A stretch of 62,000 nt of DNA from Gnetum montanum. Its lineage: Eukaryota; Streptophyta; Gnetopsida; Gnetales; Gnetaceae. Of this stretch, positions 33,519 through 43,730 are shown piece after piece; within the stretch, counting starts at the first letter, position 1, and each line of letters starts with the position of its first letter. The stretch spans positions 1,987,824 to 2,049,823 of the forward strand of contig MNCI01034697.1 in assembly GCA_015680685.1 (NCBI GenBank), given 5' to 3'. The position numbers were made by a program, and so were the translations under genes. Below the pieces are notes generated by a model. It searched no databases and was not told the DNA's origin. It saw only the letters and a list, made by a program, of their open reading frames with translations.

Positions 33519-34114
33519 GACTCGTCTCCACATCACTTCAATAAATTTTTACACCTCCAATGACATAATTTACACTTTTACATTAAAGTTTGCTGTTTGC
33601 ATGATTTACATTTTACATAAAGTTTGCTACGTGCATAATTTACATTTTACATTAAATTTACTGTTTACATGAGTTACACCTCACATTAAGTTTTTTGTGT
33701 GCATGATTTTACATTCTACATTGAGTTTTCTGATTACATTGCCCTTGTCATCAATACCTTGCATATGGCCCAAAATGGCCTAAAACTAGCAATGGCCCAA
33801 AATGGCCTAAAACTAGCAACAGCCTGAAATGGCCTAAAACTAGCAATGACCCAGAATGGCCTTAAACTACCATCATGACCCACTAAGGCCTAAAATTGGC
33901 AACTCTACTTCCCTAAAATAAAGAAAACAAAAAAAATCATTATTGAGAAATGACCCAAAATGGCCTTAAACTATTGCCATGGCCCAAAATGGCCTTAAAC
34001 TAAAACAAGATAAAAAAATTGTTTCACATTATGTTCTTCATTAAATTTCACTCCATAAAATAATGTTTACAAAAATTAAATCCAAAAACAAAAATAAAAT
34101 CTTTCACCGCCATG
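33519..34114 (+). other. Left protease-RT spacer of element D, tandem repeats and hairpin array
   Basis: At 33586-33730 a 34-bp unit (GTTTGCTGTTTGCATGATTT and so on) repeats about four times. At 33765-34005 seven hairpin units follow, mostly GGCC caaaat GGCC with CTAAAACTAGC or TTAAACTA after them. The plus strand here would lie just inside the proposed intron. On the minus strand it is the downstream flank of the antisense gene. Confidence 0.72.
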
Positions 34115-37100
34115 CTACAAATCTCCGCTAGCATCCTTATTTCTTGTTCCACTAGGTCCTGCACCTCCATTTGGATCCTACATAAGATAAAAAAAATAAT
34201 GAATCAAACAACAACAAGGCTCTCATAAAATAAATTGTGACACAATAAAGAAGACTAACCTGAGATGGCCCCACATCCATTTTGAAGGGTATCTTATCCA
34301 TGCTAGCTGCTAGACATTATAGGATCTCCTCCTCGGTGAGGTTGGCCTAATCTTCCTCCCCAAGATCAATGCTTGCCACAAATTTCCCTTTCTCCACAAC
34401 TATCCATCTAGGTGGCCCCAAAGAGAAGATGGCCGTGGTGGTCTCCCCAAAAGGTAAGGTCATTTCCCTTTCAAGAGACTCACTAACCACCACTTGTTGT
34501 GTGAACTTTTCATAGGCCTTAGCAGTGCCAATGACATTGAGAAATAACTTATGGATATGCAACTCAATAGAAGAATCCTCATATTGTCAATGGTAGAAAA
34601 CATGTTCCATTTTGTACATGTGCTTATGGTTCTTTTGTGCTTGCCCCCATTCGTAGACTTTGGCACTGTAGTCCTTCTAGTCTTGATTCTTCTGGGCTAA
34701 TAAGTTCATTTGCAAGCATTGCTCTATGATCTCCCAAGTGGATTCATTTTTACCACGTACAGTTGACTAGTATCTTGGATAGTTAATTACATTTGTATGC
34801 TAGGTGCAGTTGGGAGGGTCATGGGCCAATAAGAATTCATTTCTAGACCATAGGTCCTCCAACTCAATAGCTTGGCTAGGCTTCTCTTTCTTAAGTTTTT
34901 GCACCCTCTTCCAAAGGTCCTTATTGACATGCCTACATTCCCATAATGATCATGCCAAGTAGAGTGCACATTTGCTCATTTCCTTGTATACATCATGAGG
35001 AACCTTAATCACTTTTGGTGGGAGTACAGGCACCACGTTAACCTCAAATGCTTGTCTGGGGTCCCACTTGAGACGAGAGGCTATCAGTCATACATGAGAG
35101 AGTGTTAGTCATGCAATAATGGTAGAAAAAATGCAATAAATTGGAGAGCCTAATGATGTATTTTAAACATACCTATCTCAGGATCGATCTACCTTAGGCA
35201 ATCAATCATGTCGTCCACCACCCCCTACATAAAGGTAAATTTATCGAGGGTCTCGGTCCATGGTTGGAGGGGGATCAAAGAAGAAGAGTTGGGGGCCTTA
35301 ACAGTGGTGTCCACTACATAATAAAACATGTTAGCAATAATGGAAAGGAGGATAAAAAAAATTGAAAAGTAACATAAATGACAATGCAAAGCTCCTACCC
35401 AGTAAACCCTCAAGGGTGATAGTAGGGGGATCGCCCATCGACACACTATCAAGCAAGCAATCAAACTCACCAGCATTGAATTATAGCCCTTCCTCTTCTA
35501 GCTGGCTTAAAAGTGTAGCGACATCCTCAACTGACATATTCCCCTCAGGTACTAGGGCACACTTTGTAAAAGGGTCATCAGCAGTAGGGGCCTCTTCTTC
35601 TACGGCAAGGGCCTCTTTTTCCTCTACAGCGGGGGCCCTTACTTTAGGGCCAAAACCTCTTCTTCCTCTTTTATTAAACATGTCTAAGGTTAGTAGGCTA
35701 GTGTAACACACAACAGGAGGGGTAACTAGTGAAACAACTAAACATACTTACCAACTGTAGGCTATACTTTGCAAACCTTGATTCGCAACTTTCTCCCCCT
35801 CTCTTCATTAGTATGGGGAGGTTCTTCTATAGGACAAGACTTTTTGTGTTGCAACCTAGTTTTTATCGTTTGGGTAATGAGATGTGCCCCACTTAGCACA
35901 TTGCCTATGGTACTGGAAGGCACCTATCCAATGCTATCCGAGGCATGAATGGTATGCCCCACCTAATCCTTCGTCATTATCGAAAGTGATTTTCCAATAG
36001 CTTCTAGGGAGTCTTGGGAATAGGTGGTATGGAATACTTGGCAAATCCATGGCTTGGATATTTGGGTGTGATCATGCTACACCTAGGTGTCATTCTCGTA
36101 GAGCACCAAGAATTCTGCAAACTGTCATAGGCAGGCTATGAAGAAGGCATATGTACGTTGAAATGAACATCAAGCTTCTCACAAAGCTTGACCATTTCAC
36201 CATGTAAGCCTTCAGAAAGGTATTTGGCCTAATTATAATGAGTCTGTTATTCCATAACATCCCTCATGATCCAAGCCTAATCTACTCCAAGGATTTTCCC
36301 TTGGGAGAGTAGCTTGAGAAAGGCATGAGCATGGAAGACAAGGTAAACCTTTTGGGCCATCCCTAGCTTGACCTTATGCATATAAATTCCCTTTCGGTCC
36401 TTGCTTGTCCCTAGCCATTTCTCTATGTTCCCCTGATGGTTGACATCCTTGCTAATCTTTTTCCCTACAAGGAGACCATTAGAGGGAACACTAAAAAGAT
36501 CTACAAAAAGTTTGTCATTAATCTGAAATACCACCTACACATTGTGAACCCATGTGTGGAAGCGATCAGCCTTTTCGGAAAAGGAATCAACTAGGGAGAG
36601 CATTTCCATAGCTGGGACACTTGGATATATTGCTAGGAATAAATCCATAAGCCTAGCCTCTTGAACGTTATAAACAAGGGTAGCTGGGGCCCCATTGCAT
36701 AGCCAACATTATGTCTTTTCCACCTCCCCATACTTGAAGAAGAGATTGGTTTCATCACACCTAGAGGTGATTACTGTAACCTCTTGGGATTCGCTTGCTA
36801 CTACAATAATGAACAATGAAATTAGCAAAAATTAAAAGCAAAATCATCACTTGAACACACAATGAACAAATGCATAATTTAACACACCAGGTCTAAATGG
36901 TGTAGGAAATGGTGGAATTTCCACCAAAACATCTTATATGGTAAGCGGTGGATGAGATGCCCATTCGCTATCCAACCAACCAAGTTCTTCACATTTCCCA
37001 TAGAACTTGGCATACTTAGTTGGATAGGTTTTGAAATCAAGACCAAGTTGTTCTATGATTACAGCATGTACATTCTCAGTAGAAGAGAGCTCTTGCAAAG

Positions 37101-39105
37101 CCATTTTAGCCAACGCCAATGTTCCCTTATTATCATGAAGATCATCCTTGGCAATATAAAACCTGGTAACACACAAAGTATGGTAAGAATTTTGATTAGC
37201 ACAAGACAAATGATACAACATGTTTAAAACATCTTCATACGACTCACCCATCTTCACAATAAATGATCCCAAGTGGATTCTGGAAGTAGGTGCCCATGTG
37301 ATGGGCAATAAACAATGTGTTGTATTGATGATAACATTTAAATTTAGGAATGTTCCAAATCCAACACAAGCACCTCAAACCTCTTGAGTGCTGATTTTAG
37401 CCTTCTGCCCCTTCACCTTCAATTGATCTGTCAACCATAAACTTCAAAATGCCATGGTTTGCCCAAGGCAATAAAGTTTCAGCAAGTACCATGGTTGTCT
37501 CAGCTGATAAGTGTGACCACATGATCACACTAAAATGGAAAAGGAGGAACTCTAGAAATTTCTATGCACCTTCCTAGAACCAGACCACCTAATCCCCTAC
37601 CCGTGTGTGGGGAGGGGGCACATTGGCCATGGGTGCACATAGGCAGCACAAGACTCCTACTAGCTCAAGGACGATCAGGATAGGTTTCAAACATGACCCT
37701 GTGCAACACAACAAAAAGCGTTAGTACAATATTCAAGTGATGATTACCAAGTAGCATAGCATAACCCTTGATGTACAAATTTTCCTTTAGGCATGAAATA
37801 GTAAGTCACCACCACAATAAAATAGAACAAAACACTTCATGCAGTGTAGCAGGGTGTTGCATAGCGTAGCGTAGCAAGGTGTTGCATAGCATAGCATAGC
37901 AGGTACACCTTGCACAACATAACTATTATGCCCTACATAGCGTAGTGTAGCAGGTACACTCTACATAGCATAATAGCTACATCCTACATAAAATAGCATA
38001 GCAGGTACACCCTGCACAACATAACGACTACGCCCTGCATAGCGTAGCATAGCAAGTACACCCTGCACAGTGCAACAGTTATGCCCTGCACAACGTAGCA
38101 TAGCAAGCATGCCCTGCATAATGTAGCATAGCAAGCATGATCTGTACAACATAGCATAGTAGCTACACTTTGCACAAGAGTAATGGTTGCATTACATGTA
38201 GTGTAGTGGGACGACCACACCCAATGCAGCCTAGCAAAGTGGCAAGTATGACATGCAATAATGTAACAAGCGTGACAATGTAACAAGTACAACAGGCATA
38301 GTAATATAACAAGCATGACAACGTAGCGGGAACAAAATTTTAATAGTGTAGCAGCATGATAGACCTGCTAGCATAGCAACGTAATAGGCCCGCTAGTGTA
38401 GCAGCGTAATAGGCCCGCCAACGTAGCAGCGTAACAAGCTTGTCAACATAGCAGCATAGCATGATAGAACATAAAAAATGTAACAGTCCTTCCATCACAA
38501 TGACAAAAATGACACACATGAAAAAGAACTTACAGTGTTCTTATTACCTTGACCCTGCCCCACGACATGAAATATAGCCAGGTAAAACATAGACAAAAAT
38601 AAACTCCCCCTTGTATGTGTTGCACTACATCGAGCATGTGCTATGTTGCCCCAAAACTTTGCAAACCAAAAATCCTCTCTAAGGGTGATATGCTATGTTG
38701 AGCATGTGCTACGCTGCCCAAAACTACCTAAAGCCCTACAATGACATATCGGCCATTCCCAAAAATGGTGGCCAAGTTGGTGCCACACGTAGCCATAGTG
38801 TAGTCACCGCCATGGCCACTGCGACCAGAGTGGTGACAGCCACGGCGTAGTAGCCAAAGTGATAGTAAAGGCAATAAAAATAGTTGTAATGTAGCAATAG
38901 TGATGATCGTGACAATCAAAATAGTGAAAATGGAAATCTAACTTGATAAACTACACAACATAAACAAGGGTAGTGTAGCGACTTACTGAGTGGATGGAAC
39001 CTCTTGCCACTCCTCAACGCGCGTCTTGGGAAAACGTCACAGTGTGTGCTCCCCTTCATCTAGGTTGGCAAGCCCTTGATTCCTATGTTCACTCTTGTGT
39101 GTCAT
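34115..39105 (-). pseudogene. Antisense eight-exon gene in element D
   Basis: Exons on the minus strand: 39105-38987, 37698-37248, 37162-36888, 36800-35752, 35683-35399, 35313-35173, 35080-34260 and 34177-34115. Every intron begins GT (GTAAGT, GTGAGT, GTGTGT, GTAAGT, GTAGG, GTATG, GTTAGT) and ends AG. Phases run 2, 2, 1, 1, 1, 1, 0 and agree with the copy in element C. Recognisable pieces: VLCCLCAPMANVPPP in exon 2, FYIAKDDLHDNKGTLAL in exon 3, TNLFFKYGE and FVDLFSVPSNGL in exon 4, REMTLPFGETT and PPRW in exon 7. Exon 7 has a Lys/Glu-rich, coiled-coil-like segment. I know no family for it. Several TAG/TGA stops and a 1-base insertion in exon 2 show it is now decayed. Confidence 0.8.
37840..38460. 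repeat. Tandem CATAGCGTAGC-rich array inside intron 1 of the antisense gene
   Basis: A degenerate array with a unit near 54 bp, built from halves of about 27 bp such as CCCTGCATAGCGTAGCATAG. It fills about half of intron 1 (38986-37699). The core TAGCGTAGC is the same word that forms the palindromes in the U3 of the gypsy LTRs in this window. Element C has no such array in its much shorter intron 1. Spurious Cys/Tyr-rich frames on the minus strand (37961-38316) come from the repeat. Confidence 0.85.
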
Positions 39106-39845
39106 CCTCTTGCTTACAAACTTTGTTGTATTAATTTTTATACTACAACTGCTACGCTGTCTCTCAGCTCGACTACGCTACACTCTGGGTCTAGGGTGTA
39201 GGCTCTGATAGTGAAAGTAACCAGATTACTATGGGGTAATCCCCAATTTATAGCCTACATGGCTAAAATACCTGCTACTTTTCAAGGTCTTCCATGTACT
39301 ACACATAACGTAGGACATTCTACATCCCACACGTGACATGAAACGCCCCTGTCTATTGTAGCATAGTAGGGGACATCCCTATCCCCTACAATGTAGCATG
39401 GGTCTACTACAATGTAGCATGCAACTACAATATAGCACATAGAGGCATTAAATTTTTTACTTCATTTTCTTACAATGTAACCTAGTTACAGTCCACTATG
39501 ACCTTAAACTGGTAGCCTTGACTTACAACGTTACATTGGTATGGTCTGCTACGACCTTAAACTGGGAAGTCTAACTTACAACGTTGCATGGTTACTGTCT
39601 GCTATGACCTTAAACTGGAAATCTTAGGATTCCCTTTACATTGTAAACTCAGTGACGATCTGCCAAGATGTTAAACTAGCAATTTCTACTTACAAATTTT
39701 GCATAGTTGCAGTCTGCTAAGACCGAAAACTGGAAATTTTTTTATGTTGCATCATTGCTTTGCATATATTCATTACATGCTGTTGTCTCAAATAGGTATC
39801 ACTTGACTTGGCCTATTTGCTTATTGTGGTAGGTTCAATTGAAAA
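39106..39845. other. Right spacer of element D: antisense promoter side, hairpin array, splice acceptor
   Basis: The left part (39106-39470) is the antisense leader and promoter, with scattered CTACGCTA and AATGTAGCAT words. The right part (39484-39735) has five hairpin units such as GGTC tgctac GACC, each followed by TTAAACTGG. It ends in GCCTATTTGCTTATTGTGG then TAG at 39830-39832, a 3' splice-site-like sequence 13 bases before the pol ATG at 39846. Confidence 0.72.
39247..39252 (-). promoter_or_regulatory. TATA box of the antisense gene in element D
   Basis: The minus strand reads GGCTATAAATTGGGG at 39255-39241, about 140 bases before the ATG at 39105. The downstream sequence up to GGTTAC aligns with the corresponding sequence in C (TTTATAAACTGGTGG at 57725-57720). 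A TATA box conserved on the antisense strand supports a separate antisense promoter. Confidence 0.6.
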
Positions 39846-41976
39846 ATGGCTATGCATGATGATCTTCATTTTCCTTTGACCTTGACGAGTCCCTATGACA
39901 AATTTACAAGATGCTTAAATCTAGAGTTGGTAGACTTTGAACCATCCTCTTGTGACACCTACATTGTGTCCTTAGAAACACTTGTGGACTGGCCTGAACA
40001 CCTAGTCCAGGCCCTAGACTTAGAGGATGGGGATGTAACTAAGGACCCTCTTGTCAAAATCCCTATAACTACATCTAGAGGTGAGGTGAAAACCTTAAAC
40101 GTTAGCTTCCTACTAGAGCCACAAGTGCAACAAAACATCTCGAAAGTCCTTAATAACAATGTCAAAGTGTTTGCGTGGTCATATGAAGACATGCCAGGCC
40201 TAGACCCACGACTCATACAACATAATATTATCCTAGATCCACATGTCAAGGCAGTTAAGCAAAAAGCTTGCACAATCAAACCAAAAATCACCTTAGCCGT
40301 ATGCAATGAAATTACCAGACTTTATGGAGCTGGTTTCATTTGGGTAGTCAATTACTTAGATTAGGTCTCAAAAAATTGTACTCAGACCCAAGAAGACTAG
40401 GAGTATATGAATTTGTATAGACTTTCAGGATTTAAATAGGGTGACAATTAAGGATGGCTTCCCATTGCCTAGTATTGATAAACTTATCAATACTACCGTT
40501 GGTCATGCCTTACTATCCTTTATGGATGGGTTTTCAGGCTATAATCAGGTTCGTATAAACCTAGAGCATCAATTGGCAACTACCTTTATGACCCCTTGGG
40601 GAATTTTTTGTTACACAATGATGCCCTTTGGGTTGAAAAATGCTGAAGCAACGTATCAACAAGCAATGACATAAATCTTTAGCGACTACCTCTTGGAAAG
40701 ATTAAACGACTACGTCAATGACATAGTGGTTAAGTCTAAGGAAGCTACTAATCATCCCAATGATCTAAATGTAGTCCTTCAACATTTTCATAGGCATGAC
40801 CTTCATCTCAACCCTAGAAAATATGTTTTTAGAGTTAAAACCAAATGCATGTTAGGCTTTGTAGTGTTGGAAACAGGGATACATGTGGAACCCAATAAAG
40901 TTAAAGCTATAGTTAGCTTAGCATCGTCTACAAACCCTAAAGAGTTGCGCAGGTTACAGGGTAGGGTATAGTTCATAAGAAGGTTCATTGCAAGGTTGAC
41001 AGACAAATTACACCTGATGCAACACCTACTTAAGAATGGATTCAACTTCTAGTGGATAAATCAATGTCAAAAAGTCTTTGATAACCTAAAGGAAGATCTT
41101 TTACACCTTCCAACTGTTTACCCTCCACATAGAGATAGGTCTTTCTACATTTTTCTTGCTACCTCAGACACATCTATTGCTACACTGCTATGTCAAAAGA
41201 GAGATGATGGGTCTAACATCCCAGTCTACTACTTAAGTCATGCATTAATAGCTCACAAAGCAAAGTACAATGAGGTAGAGAAAAATTGTCTTGCCCTAGT
41301 AGTTGCACTTAAAAAGTGGAGACATTACCTATTTCATAGTAAAGTCAACATTATATGCAAAAGCAACATACTTTGGATTATTACAACTAACTTATATGAG
41401 AGTAGTAGAATAGCTTGATGGAAAGCCATAACTATGGAGTTTGACCTACATTATGTGGCATAGTCCTCCACAAAGGGTCAAGCAATAGCCACACAGCTTA
41501 CAACTTCACCTGTTGATGACCAAGCAATAATAGAACCTGAGTTCCCAAATGAGCATGTCAATAGCGTAAGTCCTATACCATCGGATTTTGAGGCTAGTCT
41601 AAATTTCGATAGTGCTTCAACTACATGAGGTGGTAGCATCGCCGCTGTTCTTACATTTCCCTTTGGGGAAATTTAACCCTTCGCATATCAATTAACATTC
41701 CTTTACACAAACAACGTAGTCGAGTATGAAGGACTCCTTGGGAGCCTTCTAGCAGCTCAAGAGTTGAGGAGCCAACACTTAGCAATATGGGACAACTTGT
41801 AGCTAGTTATCAACTAGATTATTGAAGTTTATGCTTGAAAAGCTCTAGATTTGTAGACTTATTACAACTTAGCCAAAAGTATACTAAAGCAGTTTACAAA
41901 TTTAGACATCCAACATGTGCCTCATAACGAAAATACTATAGCTGATGCACTAGCCACGTTAGCCTTAAATGTGCCT
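39846..41976 (+). pseudogene. Element D RT, RNase H and archaeal-type RNase H (truncated)
   Basis: The ATG at 39846 opens a clean 172-codon N-terminal pol segment (WPEHLVQALDLEDGDVTKDP, AWSYEDMPGLDPRLIQHNI). A frameshift near 40,370 moves the RT into another frame: LLSFMDGFSGYNQVRIN, MMPFGLKNAEATYQQAM. The catalytic motif is altered to Y-V-N-D at 40711-40722. RNase H follows (FYIFLATSDTSIATLLCQK, NEVEKNCLALVVALKKW). In the second RNase H (about 41,600) FDGAS has become FDSAS. The sequence breaks off after DALATLALNVP. Integrase is absent. Confidence 0.88.
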
Positions 41977-42239
41977 TAAATATCAGTTGATGCACATTGT
42001 GGAAGGGCTAAGATAGAAGATAAGGGAACACATGAACATGTATGCAATAGGCCAAGTTTATAAAAATTCTCTAGTCTAGATCAAATCACTCTTAGACACC
42101 ATTTCTAGCATGGAAGATAAAATGGTGAAAGTAGTAATTAGCTAACTACAATTGCAATCTAGCATGTAGGAGGGAAGAAAAAAAACCTAAAAGGTACTAA
42201 TGAACCTCCCACTACAATTGAGGCCCTAACCTAGATCAG
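41977..42239. other. Breakpoint region right of element D
   Basis: Sequence unrelated to the gypsy pol begins at 41977 in mid-domain. No terminal repeat or target duplication is visible at the breakpoint. I see no gene in this short stretch. Confidence 0.45.
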
Positions 42240-43730
42240 TTCAAAATGAACAAGGCTTTGGTGGACTTGGCACATAAAGTGGACTAGGTTTAGGATGCAA
42301 TGGACAAAAAGATAATGAATACTCTTAAGAACATTGAGGATAAAGTGGATCATGATGCAACCAAAGTAGTCACACTGTAGGAACCCTGAAAGAGATCTAA
42401 AGATAAGGGTAAAGACAAGCTTTATCATTCTAGGAGTATTTAAGAAGATCCAAATAAGGCTTTCTCATCCTTCAATGATGAGAGTAGGATACTATGCAAA
42501 CTCTATGATTTATAGTGCTACCTAGGCATGGCTTACATAGTTGATGAGATGGGATGCCTTGGAATCCTATATTTTTTAAAAGGAAAATATGGAGGACCCT
42601 GTATCCTAGTTGCTAATACCATCTTGATGGTGTGTATTCACAGCTCATACAACAGTACAAATAGTTGCAAGCTCCAAATTCTTGTGGTGCTACTCCATGG
42701 AACATCTCAACTCTAACACAATAGAAAATGGTGCTCCCCACCAATTCCTACTTTTTTGGTGCACTAGTAGATTCTTATTAGCGTCCATCAATGATATTTC
42801 AATAGTACCTATCTATTTCAAGTAATCCTAGCAACTAAGCTTCCCAGTAGTAACTTCTACTTCCTAGTCCCATGTAAGATGGGATATATAGTCAATCATA
42901 ACTAAGGTGACCTAAGTCATGTAATACTATCTACTATTGATCATGCCTTCATCTATGTGTCTAGGAAATATTAATAATTTTATGTTAATTTGGTTTGAGG
43001 GGGAAGTTTGAGGTCCCATGGTAGGAAATTCTATTAAAAGCATAAATGTGGGAACAACAAGACTAGACCAATATCAATCTCTCCATCTTGTGGAGCAGAA
43101 AATTATTCATGATAGATAAAAACCCATGTTAAGAAGGTCTTAGTGAAATTCCTTTATCATAACCAAAGTGTAATATCTATTTCAAAAACAAGTTCCATAG
43201 TTATACCCAGTAGAGATAATAAGATGATACCCAATGATGATGTTATCACCATTCCCATATCTACAATTGCTACATGAGAAATCATAGAGGTATATTTTCA
43301 TGAAAAGTAATTAGATCATTGCAATCCCATGGTAGAAATTCAAATTAATAAAAAGGGTCCCTAGCTCTCTATGACTCTAGTTCAAGAGTCAATATCATCT
43401 CATTACATCAATACCTTAATTAGGGTCTTTCTCCTCTAAGTGTACTAACATTTGATTGGAGATGATAGACCACTCCTACTTATACCCTATGGGATAGGCA
43501 TGTAATGTGATAACTTATATTACAAGTTGGTCATATCTCACTAATTTCATAATAATTAACTTAGAAAATAAGGTGAAAGAGAATTTTCTTGTTATCATGG
43601 GAAGAGCCTCGTTAAGCTTTCCTAATGCTAGGTTGGTTTTCCTAAATCTCCACCTTGAAATTGATAAATGAGATGAGAAGAAAAAGGATGAATTATAAGA
43701 AAATACCTTGTAATCTTTCTTAGTCCTATT
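42240..43730 (+). pseudogene. Old gag-protease-like relic
   Basis: A plus-strand frame with many stops reads DAMDKKIMNTLKNIEDKVDH and KGKDKLYHSRSI near 42,290-42,450, like the charged C-terminal part of a gag. Further on, NLENKVKENFLVIMGRASLS near 43,560-43,625 resembles the protease segment with I-x-G-R that precedes RT in gypsy elements. It does not match A-D closely and is more decayed, so it is probably an older family. The assignment is tentative. Confidence 0.35.

Larger units (their letters stand above)
31862..41976 (+). mobile_element. Element D: gypsy Tat/Ogre-type element truncated at both ends
   Basis: It starts abruptly inside gag (PKNFRLEHFYD) next to LTR Y and stops inside the second RNase H region near 41,976, so it has no LTRs and no integrase. 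The order is gag end, protease, left spacer with hairpins, antisense eight-exon gene, right spacer with hairpins, RT, RNase H, archaeal-type RNase H. It is a different subfamily from B and C: the proteins align throughout but differ at many positions. Truncation on the left coincides with the B insertion or recombination point. Confidence 0.88.

Noticed and set aside
37840-38460. Possible CRISPR array
   Set aside because: The units are degenerate and contiguous, with no constant repeat and unique spacers of equal size, and this is a plant genome. It is a decayed tandem satellite.
39959-40306. Minus-strand frame of 115 residues over the RT of element D
   Set aside because: Mirror frame of a well-supported plus-strand pol segment; the same shadow appears at 58258-58656 over C.
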